A stretch of DNA of 64,000 nt from contig NZ_JAMBLR010000003.1 of assembly GCF_023336935.1 (NCBI RefSeq), positions 124,001 through 188,000 on the forward strand, written 5' to 3'. The DNA comes from Phascolarctobacterium sp. ET69. GTDB taxonomy: Bacteria > Bacillota > Negativicutes > Acidaminococcales > Acidaminococcaceae. The notes beneath the pieces are model-generated. The model had not been told where the DNA came from. It saw only the letters and a program-made list of their open reading frames with translations, and ran no database searches. Positions 1-7,191 of this stretch are shown here, one piece after another. Every line of letters begins with the position of its first letter. Position 1 is the first letter of the stretch. Position numbers and translations under genes: made by a program.

Positions 1-171
1 CTGGACGCTGCGGCAGAAGCTGCCAAAAAAGGCGCCGATGCAACGGCAGACATGACCGCTAAATTCGGACGCGCCAAAAATGTTGGCGAACGCAGCCTCG
101 GCCATAAAGACCCGGGCGCCGTATCCATGGCAATTTTCTTTGCCGGGCTTGCCAAAGGCGCAAGAGCATAG
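1..171 (+). CDS. dhaL: Dihydroxyacetone kinase subunit DhaL, C-terminal part only
   Basis: The window opens inside this gene; 56 codons and a TAG stop are visible. The tail contains the DhaL signature in which the nucleotide-binding lid carries GERSLGHKDPGAVS, matching the usual GxRSxGHxDPGA motif at the end of DhaL (DAK2) proteins. DhaL binds the nucleotide and works with DhaK to phosphorylate dihydroxyacetone-like ketoses in the cytoplasm. Its order before dhaK, and the lack of a visible PTS subunit, leave open whether this kinase uses ATP or phosphoenolpyruvate via DhaM. Confidence 0.9.
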   Translation: MDAAAEAAKKGADATADMTAKFGRAKNVGERSLGHKDPGAVSMAIFFAGLAKGARA

Positions 172-230
172 TTCTTTAAAAAGCGGCGGCTTTTTAAAAA
201 TAAATTACGCATTAATGGAGGTTGTAAACA

Positions 231-1223
231 ATGAAAAAATTTATCAATGACCCTGAAAATTTAACATCGGAGCTTTTGGAAGGCCTTGCCCTGAGCAATC
301 CCGACATTGTATCTCTGGAAGACGGCAACCTTGTAGTTAATAAAAAATTAAAAGACGCAGACCGCGTAACAATCGTTACCCTTGGCGGCACCGGCCATGA
401 ACCTGCCATCAGCGGTTTTGTAGGCGAAGGCATGATTGATATTTCCGTAGCAGGCAATATTTTTGCAGCCCCCGGCCCGCAGTCCTGCGTTGAAGCCATT
501 AAAATGGCAGATAAAGGCCACGGCGTACTGTTTGTTGTATTAAACCATGCCGGCGATATGCTTACCGGCAACCTGACCATGAAACAGGTTAAAAAACTCG
601 GCATTAAAGTTGCCAAAGTTGTTACCCAGGAAGACGTTGCCAACGCACCGCGCTCCAATGCAGATGACCGCCGCGGTCTGGTTGGCTGCATTCCTCTGTA
701 TAAAATTGCCGGTGCTGCCGCAGCACAGGGCAAATCCCTTGAAGAAGTTGCCGAAATCGCTCAGCGCTTTGCCGATAACATGGCAACCATCGCCGTTGCC
801 TGCGTAGGCGCAACTCATCCGGCAACCGGCATGGAAATTGCCAATATTGAAGACGGCATGATGGAAGTTGGCATGGGTCAGCACGGCGAAGGCGGCGGCG
901 GAAGCATGCCGCTGAAATCTGCGGACGAAACCGCCGTTATTATGATGGACGCACTTTTGAAAGACCTTGACGTTAAGAGCGGCGAAAAATTAATGGTTAT
1001 TATCAACGGCAGCGGCGCAACCACCTTAATGGAACAGCTGATTGTATTCCGCAAATGCCATAAATACCTTGCCGAAAAAGGCATTGAAGTTGTGGCAAGC
1101 CATGTAGGCGAACTTTTAACCGTACAGGAAACCGCAGGCTTCCAGATGTTCATTGCCCGCATGGATGACGAACTGACAGCTTTATGGAATGCTCCGTGCC
1201 GCACTCCGTATTACAGAAACTAA
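231..1223 (+). CDS. dhaK: Dihydroxyacetone kinase-like subunit DhaK
   Basis: This 330-residue protein has the full DhaK layout. A GGTGHEP substrate loop lies near residues 52-58, and a GMGQHGEGG motif carries His218, the position that forms the covalent hemiaminal with the ketose in known DhaK proteins. The ATG is preceded by TGGAGG at a good distance. The glycine-rich GEGGGG after His218 differs from the usual GEPG, so the substrate may be another ketose or ketose phosphate rather than dihydroxyacetone. It sits in an operon with dhaL, an LsrF-like enzyme and a VOC protein, which suggests that DhaKL primes a small sugar for cleavage by the LsrF-like enzyme. Substrate is inference. Confidence 0.9.
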   Translation: MKKFINDPENLTSELLEGLALSNPDIVSLEDGNLVVNKKLKDADRVTIVTLGGTGHEPAISGFVGEGMIDISVAGNIFAAPGPQSCVEAIKMADKGHGVLFVVLNHAGDMLTGNLTMKQVKKLGIKVAKVVTQEDVANAPRSNADDRRGLVGCIPLYKIAGAAAAQGKSLEEVAEIAQRFADNMATIAVACVGATHPATGMEIANIEDGMMEVGMGQHGEGGGGSMPLKSADETAVIMMDALLKDLDVKSGEKLMVIINGSGATTLMEQLIVFRKCHKYLAEKGIEVVASHVGELLTVQETAGFQMFIARMDDELTALWNAPCRTPYYRN

Positions 1224-1234
1224 GGTGAATTACT

Positions 1235-2110
1235 ATGGCAGATAAAGAAGGCAATGTTATAGCAAAAGATTACGGCATCGGCATTAAGCCGCCTGCGCAG
1301 ACCTTTCATGTAAAAGGGCTGGGGCACGCTGAATGGGGCATGAAAACAAGGCTTTCGCATATTTTTGCGGAAGACGGCCGCACCATTATGCTGGCATTTG
1401 ACCACGGCTACATTATGGGCAGCACGGCAGGGCTGGAAAGGCTCGATTTGGCAATTCCGCCGCTTATGGAATACGCCGACTGCCTGATGGCAACCCGCGG
1501 CGCGCTGCGTGCCTGTATTCCGCCCGACTGCCGCAAGGCCATTGCCCTGCGCTGCACGGCTGATACCTCCGTTTTGAAAGACGATATGAGCCATGGCGTT
1601 ATCGGTGTCGGCATTGAGGACGCTATCCGCATGAATGCCTCCTGCATGGCAGTACAGTGCTTTGTTGGCGCTGACGGCGAGCTCGGTTCGCTGGAAAATT
1701 TAGTGCGCACCGTTGATGCCGGCGAGCGTTACGGCATTCCCGTACTCGGTGTTGTGGCCGTTGGCAAGGAAATGGAACGCACCACGCGCTATTTTGCACT
1801 GGCAACACGCCTGCTTGCCGAACTTGGCGCGCACATGATTAAAACCTACTATTGCGAAAACTTCGAGCAGATTACAGCTGCCTGCCCCGTGCCTATCGTT
1901 ATTGCGGGCGGCAAAAAAATACCCGAACTTGACGCTCTTAAAATGGCGTACCGTGCCATCAGCGAAGGCGCTGCCGGTGTGGACATGGGCCGCAACGTAC
2001 TGCAGGCCGAAAACCCTGTGGCAATGCTTAAAGCAATCCGCATGGTTATCCATGAAAATGCCAAACCGGAAGAAGCCTATAAAGCTTACGAGCTGATGAA
2101 GGAGGAATAA
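1235..2110 (+). CDS. LsrF-like class I aldolase/thiolase (DhnA family)
   Basis: The 291-residue protein resembles E. coli LsrF (3-hydroxy-5-phosphonooxypentane-2,4-dione thiolase) along its whole length: a LKG/KGLGHAEWGM start, the MLAFDHGY block near residue 52, MIKTYY with the Schiff-base lysine, VIAGGKK, and GVDMGRN near the C terminus. LsrF ends AI-2 catabolism by moving an acetyl group to CoA; related enzymes are fructose-bisphosphate-type aldolases. It follows dhaK by 11 bases. The neighbourhood has a DhaK-type kinase in place of LsrK, a VOC protein in place of LsrG, and an LsrR-family regulator. Exact substrate cannot be read from sequence. Confidence 0.85.
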   Translation: MADKEGNVIAKDYGIGIKPPAQTFHVKGLGHAEWGMKTRLSHIFAEDGRTIMLAFDHGYIMGSTAGLERLDLAIPPLMEYADCLMATRGALRACIPPDCRKAIALRCTADTSVLKDDMSHGVIGVGIEDAIRMNASCMAVQCFVGADGELGSLENLVRTVDAGERYGIPVLGVVAVGKEMERTTRYFALATRLLAELGAHMIKTYYCENFEQITAACPVPIVIAGGKKIPELDALKMAYRAISEGAAGVDMGRNVLQAENPVAMLKAIRMVIHENAKPEEAYKAYELMKEE

Positions 2111-2113
2111 CCG

Positions 2114-2428
2114 ATGAAAAAATTTATGCACGTTGGCGTGCCTACCGATAAAGTAATGGAGGGCAGCGTATATGCCGAAGGCATTAAAACCCATATCGTT
2201 CCGCCGGAAACCAATGAATTCGGCATTGAATACCTGCGCTTTGAAAAAGACACCCCGCTGCCGCAGGAACTGCAGACCCTTGTGCATGTTGCCTACCAGG
2301 TAGATGACATGGACGAGCAGCTTAAAGTCAACCGCGTAGTTGTAGAACCGTGGATGGCCGACGAAAATACCCGCATCGCCTTTATTATGAAGGACGGCAT
2401 TTTAATGGAATTAATGGAAGTAAAATAA
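2114..2428 (+). CDS. Small VOC-fold (glyoxalase-like) protein
   Basis: This 104-residue protein starts 3 bases after the LsrF-like gene, with its ribosome site (GGAGGA) inside that gene's end. The segment HVAYQVDDMDEQL and the closing strand IAFIMKDGILMELME fit one half of a vicinal-oxygen-chelate fold: His near residue 57 and a glutamate at the end are typical metal ligands. VOC proteins catalyse isomerisation, epimerisation or lyase steps on small hydroxy-ketones. In this operon it could isomerise the phosphorylated sugar between DhaKL and the LsrF-like enzyme. That role is inference; the fold call is moderate. Confidence 0.6.
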   Translation: MKKFMHVGVPTDKVMEGSVYAEGIKTHIVPPETNEFGIEYLRFEKDTPLPQELQTLVHVAYQVDDMDEQLKVNRVVVEPWMADENTRIAFIMKDGILMELMEVK

Positions 2429-3340
2429 TTGCTTACGGATAGGGAACTTGCCGGGCTGGTGCAGGCAGCGCGCCTTTATTACGAAGACGGGCTGACGCAG
2501 GCCCAGGTAGCTGTCAAAATAGGCGTGTCGCGCCCGCAGGTAAGCAAAATGCTGGCGCACGCACGCGAAGCAGGCATTGTACACATTGAAATACGTCCAC
2601 CTGTTGCAGGCGATGCAGAACTTTTAAAACTTTTACAGCAGCGCTTCGGCATTAAAGGCGGCATTGTACTGCCGCAGGCACAGCGCGAAGCACTCTTGCG
2701 TGAAACTTCGGAATATCTGGCGGGCGAACTGCGCTACGAAAAAAACATAGGCCTTGGCTGGGGCTATACGCTTGGCGAAATTGCGGGCAAAATGGCTTCT
2801 GCCGGAGGGCTTAAAGGCAGCGGCAAAATATTTCCGCTGATTGGCAGAACAGCCATACCAAACCGCGGTTACCGCGTTAACGAACTGGCGCTGCTGCTTG
2901 CCGGAGGCACAAGGGAGGCTTTCCGCCTTGAGGCAGAGGCTTTTCCGGGCAGCCGCGAAGCGCGCGACGCCATGGAAGACACGCCGGATTACCGTCAGGC
3001 CTTGTCGCTGTGGCAGGATACCACGGCGGCGCTTGTGGAAATACGCGCTTACCCCGGTGTGCCCGATGAAGCGACGGCGCTGCGTTTTGAAGACGCACTG
3101 GAGCGTCAGCAGGCTGTTGGCAGTTTGCTTTCGTACTATTTTAATGTACGCGGCGAATTTATCAGCGGCGCAGGCGATTTTGCCGTGCGCGTGCCGCTGA
3201 AAACTCTGGGGCAGCTGCCCAAAGTTGTTGCCATAGGCCTTACGGCAGGCAGCAAAGCCGTGCTTGGCGCACTGCGCACAGGCCTTGTAACGCACCTTGT
3301 TGTTACCGAAGACATAGCGCGCAAAATATTGCAGAAATAA
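2429..3340 (+). CDS. SorC/LsrR-family sugar-binding transcriptional regulator
   Basis: Translation begins at a TTG directly after the stop of the VOC gene; GGAAG about 8 bases upstream supports this start. Residues 10-50 form a helix-turn-helix (LTQAQVAVKIGVSRPQVSKML), and the rest is the SorC effector domain related to ribose-5-phosphate isomerase-like folds, with GLGWGYTLGEIA and GAGDFAVRVPLK segments. SorC-family proteins (DeoR, SorC, LsrR) sense phosphorylated sugars and usually control the operon in which they lie. The gene is the last of the dha-lsrF-like operon, so autoregulation by the operon's sugar phosphate is likely. Confidence 0.88.
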   Translation: MLTDRELAGLVQAARLYYEDGLTQAQVAVKIGVSRPQVSKMLAHAREAGIVHIEIRPPVAGDAELLKLLQQRFGIKGGIVLPQAQREALLRETSEYLAGELRYEKNIGLGWGYTLGEIAGKMASAGGLKGSGKIFPLIGRTAIPNRGYRVNELALLLAGGTREAFRLEAEAFPGSREARDAMEDTPDYRQALSLWQDTTAALVEIRAYPGVPDEATALRFEDALERQQAVGSLLSYYFNVRGEFISGAGDFAVRVPLKTLGQLPKVVAIGLTAGSKAVLGALRTGLVTHLVVTEDIARKILQK

Positions 3341-3355
3341 ATACGGCAAAATAAA

Positions 3356-3392
3356 AACAACCCTCTTGTACAGCAGGTGCAGGAGGGTTGTT
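3356..3392 (-). terminator. Intrinsic terminator between convergent regulator and fic
   Basis: Ten-base arms AACAACCCTC (3356-3365) and GAGGGTTGTT (3383-3392) form a hairpin with a 17-base loop. On the minus strand it is followed by a T-rich run, so it mainly ends the fic transcript. It may also stop the plus-strand operon, though the T-run there is weak. Confidence 0.75.
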
Positions 3393-3406
3393 TGGCGCTG
3401 ACGGGT

Positions 3407-4456
3407 TTATTGTTTATTTATGTAACGGCTGGAGCGCCCGTTGCCGAGGCGTTCAATACTGCCATTTTTTACCATGCTCCCCAAAACAGCTTCTACTGTT
3501 GTAGGGCTTATATCCGGCAAAATATTACAAATTTCGGCTTTGGAAATTGGCGTTAATGAATTTAAAACAGTGGCTTCAATACGTGCTTTTTTGGTAACCC
3601 GATTACTGTTAATAACAGCAAAACGCTTATTAAGTTCCTGATAACACATATATAAAGTTCCTAAAAAATTCTGCATAAATATAAAATAATCGTTTTTGTT
3701 ATCTTCCCACCCTTGAGAAGATTCTTTCAGCGCGTCATAGTAAAAAAGTTTTGCATTATTTATCTGTTCTTCAAACGAAATGTACTTACCAATATCGTTG
3801 CCTGCTTTATAAAGCAGCAGCAGCGAAAGCAGACGTGACATACGCCCATTGCCGTCCCGGAAAGGGTGTATACAAAGAAAATCCAAAATAACGCAGGGAA
3901 TTAAAAGCAATTGATTGATGTTCGCGTTATCGCGTGCTTCCATATAAGCAAGTACAAGCTGTTCCATAGCTGCTTCAGTTTGTGCGGCAGGCGTAGGGCG
4001 GAAGCATATTTGCCTGTTTCCTTTTGCGTCAATTTCTAAAATTACATTATCTTCTGTTTTAAATTTGCCTGCAAAATCGCTACCGGTATAGGCAAACAGT
4101 ATGCTATGCAGGCGCAAAATGCTGTTTACAGAAAAAGGTATTTCATTGTAATGCAGATGAATTTCATTCAGCGCATCGCGATAGCCTGCAATTTCGGCTT
4201 CATCGTGGTTCAGGGGCGCGCTGTTATGATGTACTATAGCGGCAATGCGCTCATCGCTGGTAATAATGCCTTCTATTGCATTGGAGCTTTTAACTGACTG
4301 TACTTTTGCAATACCTTCCAAACTTGCAAAAACGTTTTTAAAATCTGCCTTGCGTACCGCAGATTTTACTGACAGCGAAGCGATATTAGCCGTTAAATTA
4401 ACAAGATTAGCAGGTAAAAGTCCGTCAGCTAAAAAACCGTAATCAAATTTATGCAT
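3407..4456 (-). CDS. Fic-domain protein, class II (N-terminal inhibitory motif)
   Basis: The 349-residue protein carries the canonical Fic active-site motif HPFRDGNGR at residues 197-205, so transfer of AMP (or another nucleotide) onto a target hydroxyl is expected. At residues 58-63 is SNAIEG, matching the (S/T)xxxE(G/N) inhibitory helix; its position ahead of the Fic core makes this a class II enzyme that holds itself inactive. The C-terminal 80 residues (ISKAEICNILPDISPTTVEA) look like a winged helix, common in Fic proteins that bind DNA. It lies 146 bases downstream of the type III restriction genes with its own promoter, so it may be a guard, an independent toxin or a plain regulator. 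Confidence 0.92.
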   Translation of the reverse strand: MHKFDYGFLADGLLPANLVNLTANIASLSVKSAVRKADFKNVFASLEGIAKVQSVKSSNAIEGIITSDERIAAIVHHNSAPLNHDEAEIAGYRDALNEIHLHYNEIPFSVNSILRLHSILFAYTGSDFAGKFKTEDNVILEIDAKGNRQICFRPTPAAQTEAAMEQLVLAYMEARDNANINQLLLIPCVILDFLCIHPFRDGNGRMSRLLSLLLLYKAGNDIGKYISFEEQINNAKLFYYDALKESSQGWEDNKNDYFIFMQNFLGTLYMCYQELNKRFAVINSNRVTKKARIEATVLNSLTPISKAEICNILPDISPTTVEAVLGSMVKNGSIERLGNGRSSRYINKQ

Positions 4457-4478
4457 AATAAAACCGCCTTAAAAAGAA

Positions 4479-4519
4479 TTATCTGCATATATTTTAGCAG
4501 ATTATATGCAGATAAGCAA
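4479..4519 (-). promoter_or_regulatory. fic promoter overlapped by a perfect inverted repeat
   Basis: On the minus strand, TTGCTT (4519-4514) and TAAAAT (4496-4491) are separated by 17 bases. Perfect 13-base arms TTATCTGCATATA (4479-4491) and TATATGCAGATAA (4503-4515) overlap both boxes, with an 11-base spacer. This is the expected layout of an operator that blocks polymerase. Binding by the Fic protein's own winged helix would give autorepression, but that is inference. Confidence 0.6.
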
Positions 4520-4525
4520 AAAGAA

Positions 4526-4555
4526 CTGCACATAAATAAGGCGTTTTATGTGCAG
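4526..4555 (-). terminator. Perfect inverted repeat after res, probable terminator
   Basis: Arms CTGCACATAAA (4526-4536) and TTTATGTGCAG (4545-4555) are perfect complements with an 8-base loop. On the minus strand the hairpin is followed by TTCTTTTT, which suits termination of the restriction operon before fic. It shares the core CTGCA with the fic operator, so a second operator copy is an alternative reading. Confidence 0.5.
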
Positions 4556-4602
4556 AAAAGAGAAATGTTAGATTTTAAGAGTTAACTGCGTATTTGAGTT
4601 AT

Positions 4603-7191
4603 TTAAATAATATTGGTTTTAATTATATCGCTTCCGGCATACATAATATAATCTATGCCGCTTTCGTGCGCCATTTCTTCGGCAGCGGCTTTCTTTGCTT
4701 GTACTACGGTATCGTCAATTTTGTTATCACCTTTAACTTCTATCAGCTGATATGTTCCGTCCGTCATTTTGGCCAAGAAATCAGGGTAGTATTGTCTTAT
4801 ACGTTCAGATTCAGGGTCATAATACCAAACAGATAAATCACCCTGATTAGAAGTAAACATACCGGTAAAATAAACTTCCACAACTTTATCGCTTTTTATG
4901 TACTGCCTAAAGCATTCTTTTTCGGGAAGTGAGTCGAAGCAGTAAGTATCGGCGTGGAAACTTTTTTTAACCTGTTCCGCTGTATAACACGAATCAACAT
5001 TTTTAACCACAAGGTCTGGGTCGGCAGAAAATTCGTAATAACCGGCGTTTTTAGGCTTGTGCAAAAGTACAACTTCTTTATCTTCGCTTTTGCGTGTTGT
5101 TATCACTTCAAAAAGCGTGTTAAAGATTTTGGGGATGATGATATCATCAAGAACTTTGTTATACTTGTTTACCGTTTGTAAAATCTGCTCTGTGCCGTCA
5201 ACCGATTCGTTTAAAATTTTATTGACGAGTATGCACGATATATTAAGGTAACGGGCAATTTCTGCCGTAAGCAGATAGACGCTGTACTTAATATTATTTT
5301 GAGCATCATCGATATTTTTTTCTTTTAACGTAGTATCGTCGGCAATGCTGCTGCGCGTGTACATTACGCTGGCGTATTTTGTTAAATCGGTATTGGCAAG
5401 CTCAAAATCGACAGGGGCGGCGTAGTCCTTTTTACGCAGACTGTATTCGTGCCATACACGTTTAAGGGTAATTTTACGCGGCGGCGGCAAAACGCGAACC
5501 TGATATTTTTGGCGGTTATCTTTAGAGGGGGTTTTTATATCCTCGATAGTTACGTTAAAGTTTTTATTAAGTTCGTCGTTTAAGGTTTTATAGTTTTCTT
5601 CAGATAAAAAGATGCTTGCCGTTTGTTTTTCGTCTGTTATGGAACGCAGGCAGCGCATAGTTGCCTGCAAAACAAAAACTTTTGATTTTGGGCTGCGGAA
5701 CAGCGCCACGCCAAAGAGTGAACGGCAGTTCCAGCCCTCTTTGCCTTTTTCGACAAGGATTATAAACTGTTTTTCGTTGCCGGTACTTTGTGGTTTATCT
5801 AAATCGTTAAAGTTTTTAATATCTTCTTCTTTGGTATATTTGCTGTCGCCAACGTTAAATAAAATGGAATTTGTAGAAATTCTCAAATCTGCCAGTATTT
5901 TTTCTAAGGCAGGGCGCACTTCGTTTGCAGCTTCGTCTATCGTTGCGGCGTAAATGGCAAGTTTGGGGTTCAAACCTTCGTAGGTTTTGCCGCCGTATTT
6001 TTGCCAAAACTGCGTTACGGCAATTTTTAAAAATTCTTCGGTTTTTACGTTTTTGTAAAAAGATGGTTCTGCGTCTTTTAAATAACCGTTCCAGATAGAT
6101 TCTTTCAGTCCGTAGGCGTATACTACTTCCGGCAGTATCTGTTGTTTTACGTAAGGCGTGCCGGTGTAGTTGTAGCACGCTACAATAGAAGTATTTTCTG
6201 CAAGCAGGTTGATAGTATCGCGCAGGCTTGTTTTTTTATTATTGTCGCTGCGGATGGCTTTTTCTAAATCTGCACCGAAAAGATGATGGGCTTCATCTAC
6301 ATATACACCAAGCTGCGGAAGCCGGCACAGCTTTTTAAAGCGCTGGTTTTCCATCAGCGTTGTATCGTCCCAGGCATCGTCATCTGCATCAGTGCCGTAA
6401 ATTGCTGAAAGCAGGGAAGATGAGTCGTTAAAAAGCGCCTGCGCCGGTTTTTCTTCCGTACGTTTTTTCTTAACGATTATTTTTTGCGTGTTGGAGATGA
6501 TTATATTAAAATCAGAGCCGTCCATTGTTTGCAGGGTGGTGCCGGTATCGCTTAAAAAGTGAAAGTTGATGTTAGAATTCAAAACATTGGCGTATTCCGG
6601 CGGCACTACCTTTGTTTTATCAAATGTCATAATTTCGCGCAGGGAATTAAGTACAGTTTTATCAGGAGCAAAAACAAGCGCGTTATGACAGAAGCGGTTG
6701 TCTTTAGGGTATTTTTTGGCAAGCAGAAATTCGTAAAAAATACAGGTTGCCATCAGTATGGTTTTACCAAGTCCCATAGTTAAAGCATAGATATAGTTGG
6801 GGTAGGCTTCCTGATACTTTTTCATTTGCTTAAAAAGCTTATCAGTCTGTTCGGCGGCCGGAGCGTCAAACAAAACCATTTCGTTATGCCTGTCTAATTT
6901 ATAGTACGACGCTTCTGAAAAATTGTTGCGTTTATTGCGCCAGTCATCAAACATTTGATAAACCTGCGCGTTATTCATAAATTCTTTAATAAACACATAC
7001 ATTTCCAGCGCTTCAAACTGTGGTTTGCGCAAAAAGGCGTTGGGGTTTATTTCTTTATCGTTATAAGCCAAAAACTTTTTGGTAAGGCTGTTATAGCGCG
7101 AGCGTATTTTGCTGCGGTTTACCGTATAGTAATACCAAAGCTGCGTATTAAACGACAGGGCGGAATCATAAGCTGCTACTTTTTTAGGCAT
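4603..7191 (-). CDS. res: Type III restriction enzyme, Res subunit
   Basis: The 862-residue protein has a superfamily 2 helicase core and a C-terminal nuclease. Walker A is ALTMGLGKT (residues 136-144), the DEAH box is VDEAHHLF near 298-305, and ILVEKGKEGWNCRSLFGVA is the late helicase motif. The end carries PDFLAK (from 803) and IEVK (817-820), the PD-(D/E)XK catalytic pattern. Res translocates on or loops DNA with ATP and cuts near unmethylated sites together with Mod. Its ATG follows the stop of mod with no gap, so the two are translationally coupled. Length is somewhat short for Res (often 900-1000 residues), but all key motifs are present. Confidence 0.92.
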   Translation of the reverse strand: MPKKVAAYDSALSFNTQLWYYYTVNRSKIRSRYNSLTKKFLAYNDKEINPNAFLRKPQFEALEMYVFIKEFMNNAQVYQMFDDWRNKRNNFSEASYYKLDRHNEMVLFDAPAAEQTDKLFKQMKKYQEAYPNYIYALTMGLGKTILMATCIFYEFLLAKKYPKDNRFCHNALVFAPDKTVLNSLREIMTFDKTKVVPPEYANVLNSNINFHFLSDTGTTLQTMDGSDFNIIISNTQKIIVKKKRTEEKPAQALFNDSSSLLSAIYGTDADDDAWDDTTLMENQRFKKLCRLPQLGVYVDEAHHLFGADLEKAIRSDNNKKTSLRDTINLLAENTSIVACYNYTGTPYVKQQILPEVVYAYGLKESIWNGYLKDAEPSFYKNVKTEEFLKIAVTQFWQKYGGKTYEGLNPKLAIYAATIDEAANEVRPALEKILADLRISTNSILFNVGDSKYTKEEDIKNFNDLDKPQSTGNEKQFIILVEKGKEGWNCRSLFGVALFRSPKSKVFVLQATMRCLRSITDEKQTASIFLSEENYKTLNDELNKNFNVTIEDIKTPSKDNRQKYQVRVLPPPRKITLKRVWHEYSLRKKDYAAPVDFELANTDLTKYASVMYTRSSIADDTTLKEKNIDDAQNNIKYSVYLLTAEIARYLNISCILVNKILNESVDGTEQILQTVNKYNKVLDDIIIPKIFNTLFEVITTRKSEDKEVVLLHKPKNAGYYEFSADPDLVVKNVDSCYTAEQVKKSFHADTYCFDSLPEKECFRQYIKSDKVVEVYFTGMFTSNQGDLSVWYYDPESERIRQYYPDFLAKMTDGTYQLIEVKGDNKIDDTVVQAKKAAAEEMAHESGIDYIMYAGSDIIKTNII

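Noticed and set aside
2633-3349. Open frame of 238 codons on the minus strand
   Set aside because: Antisense shadow of the SorC-family regulator.
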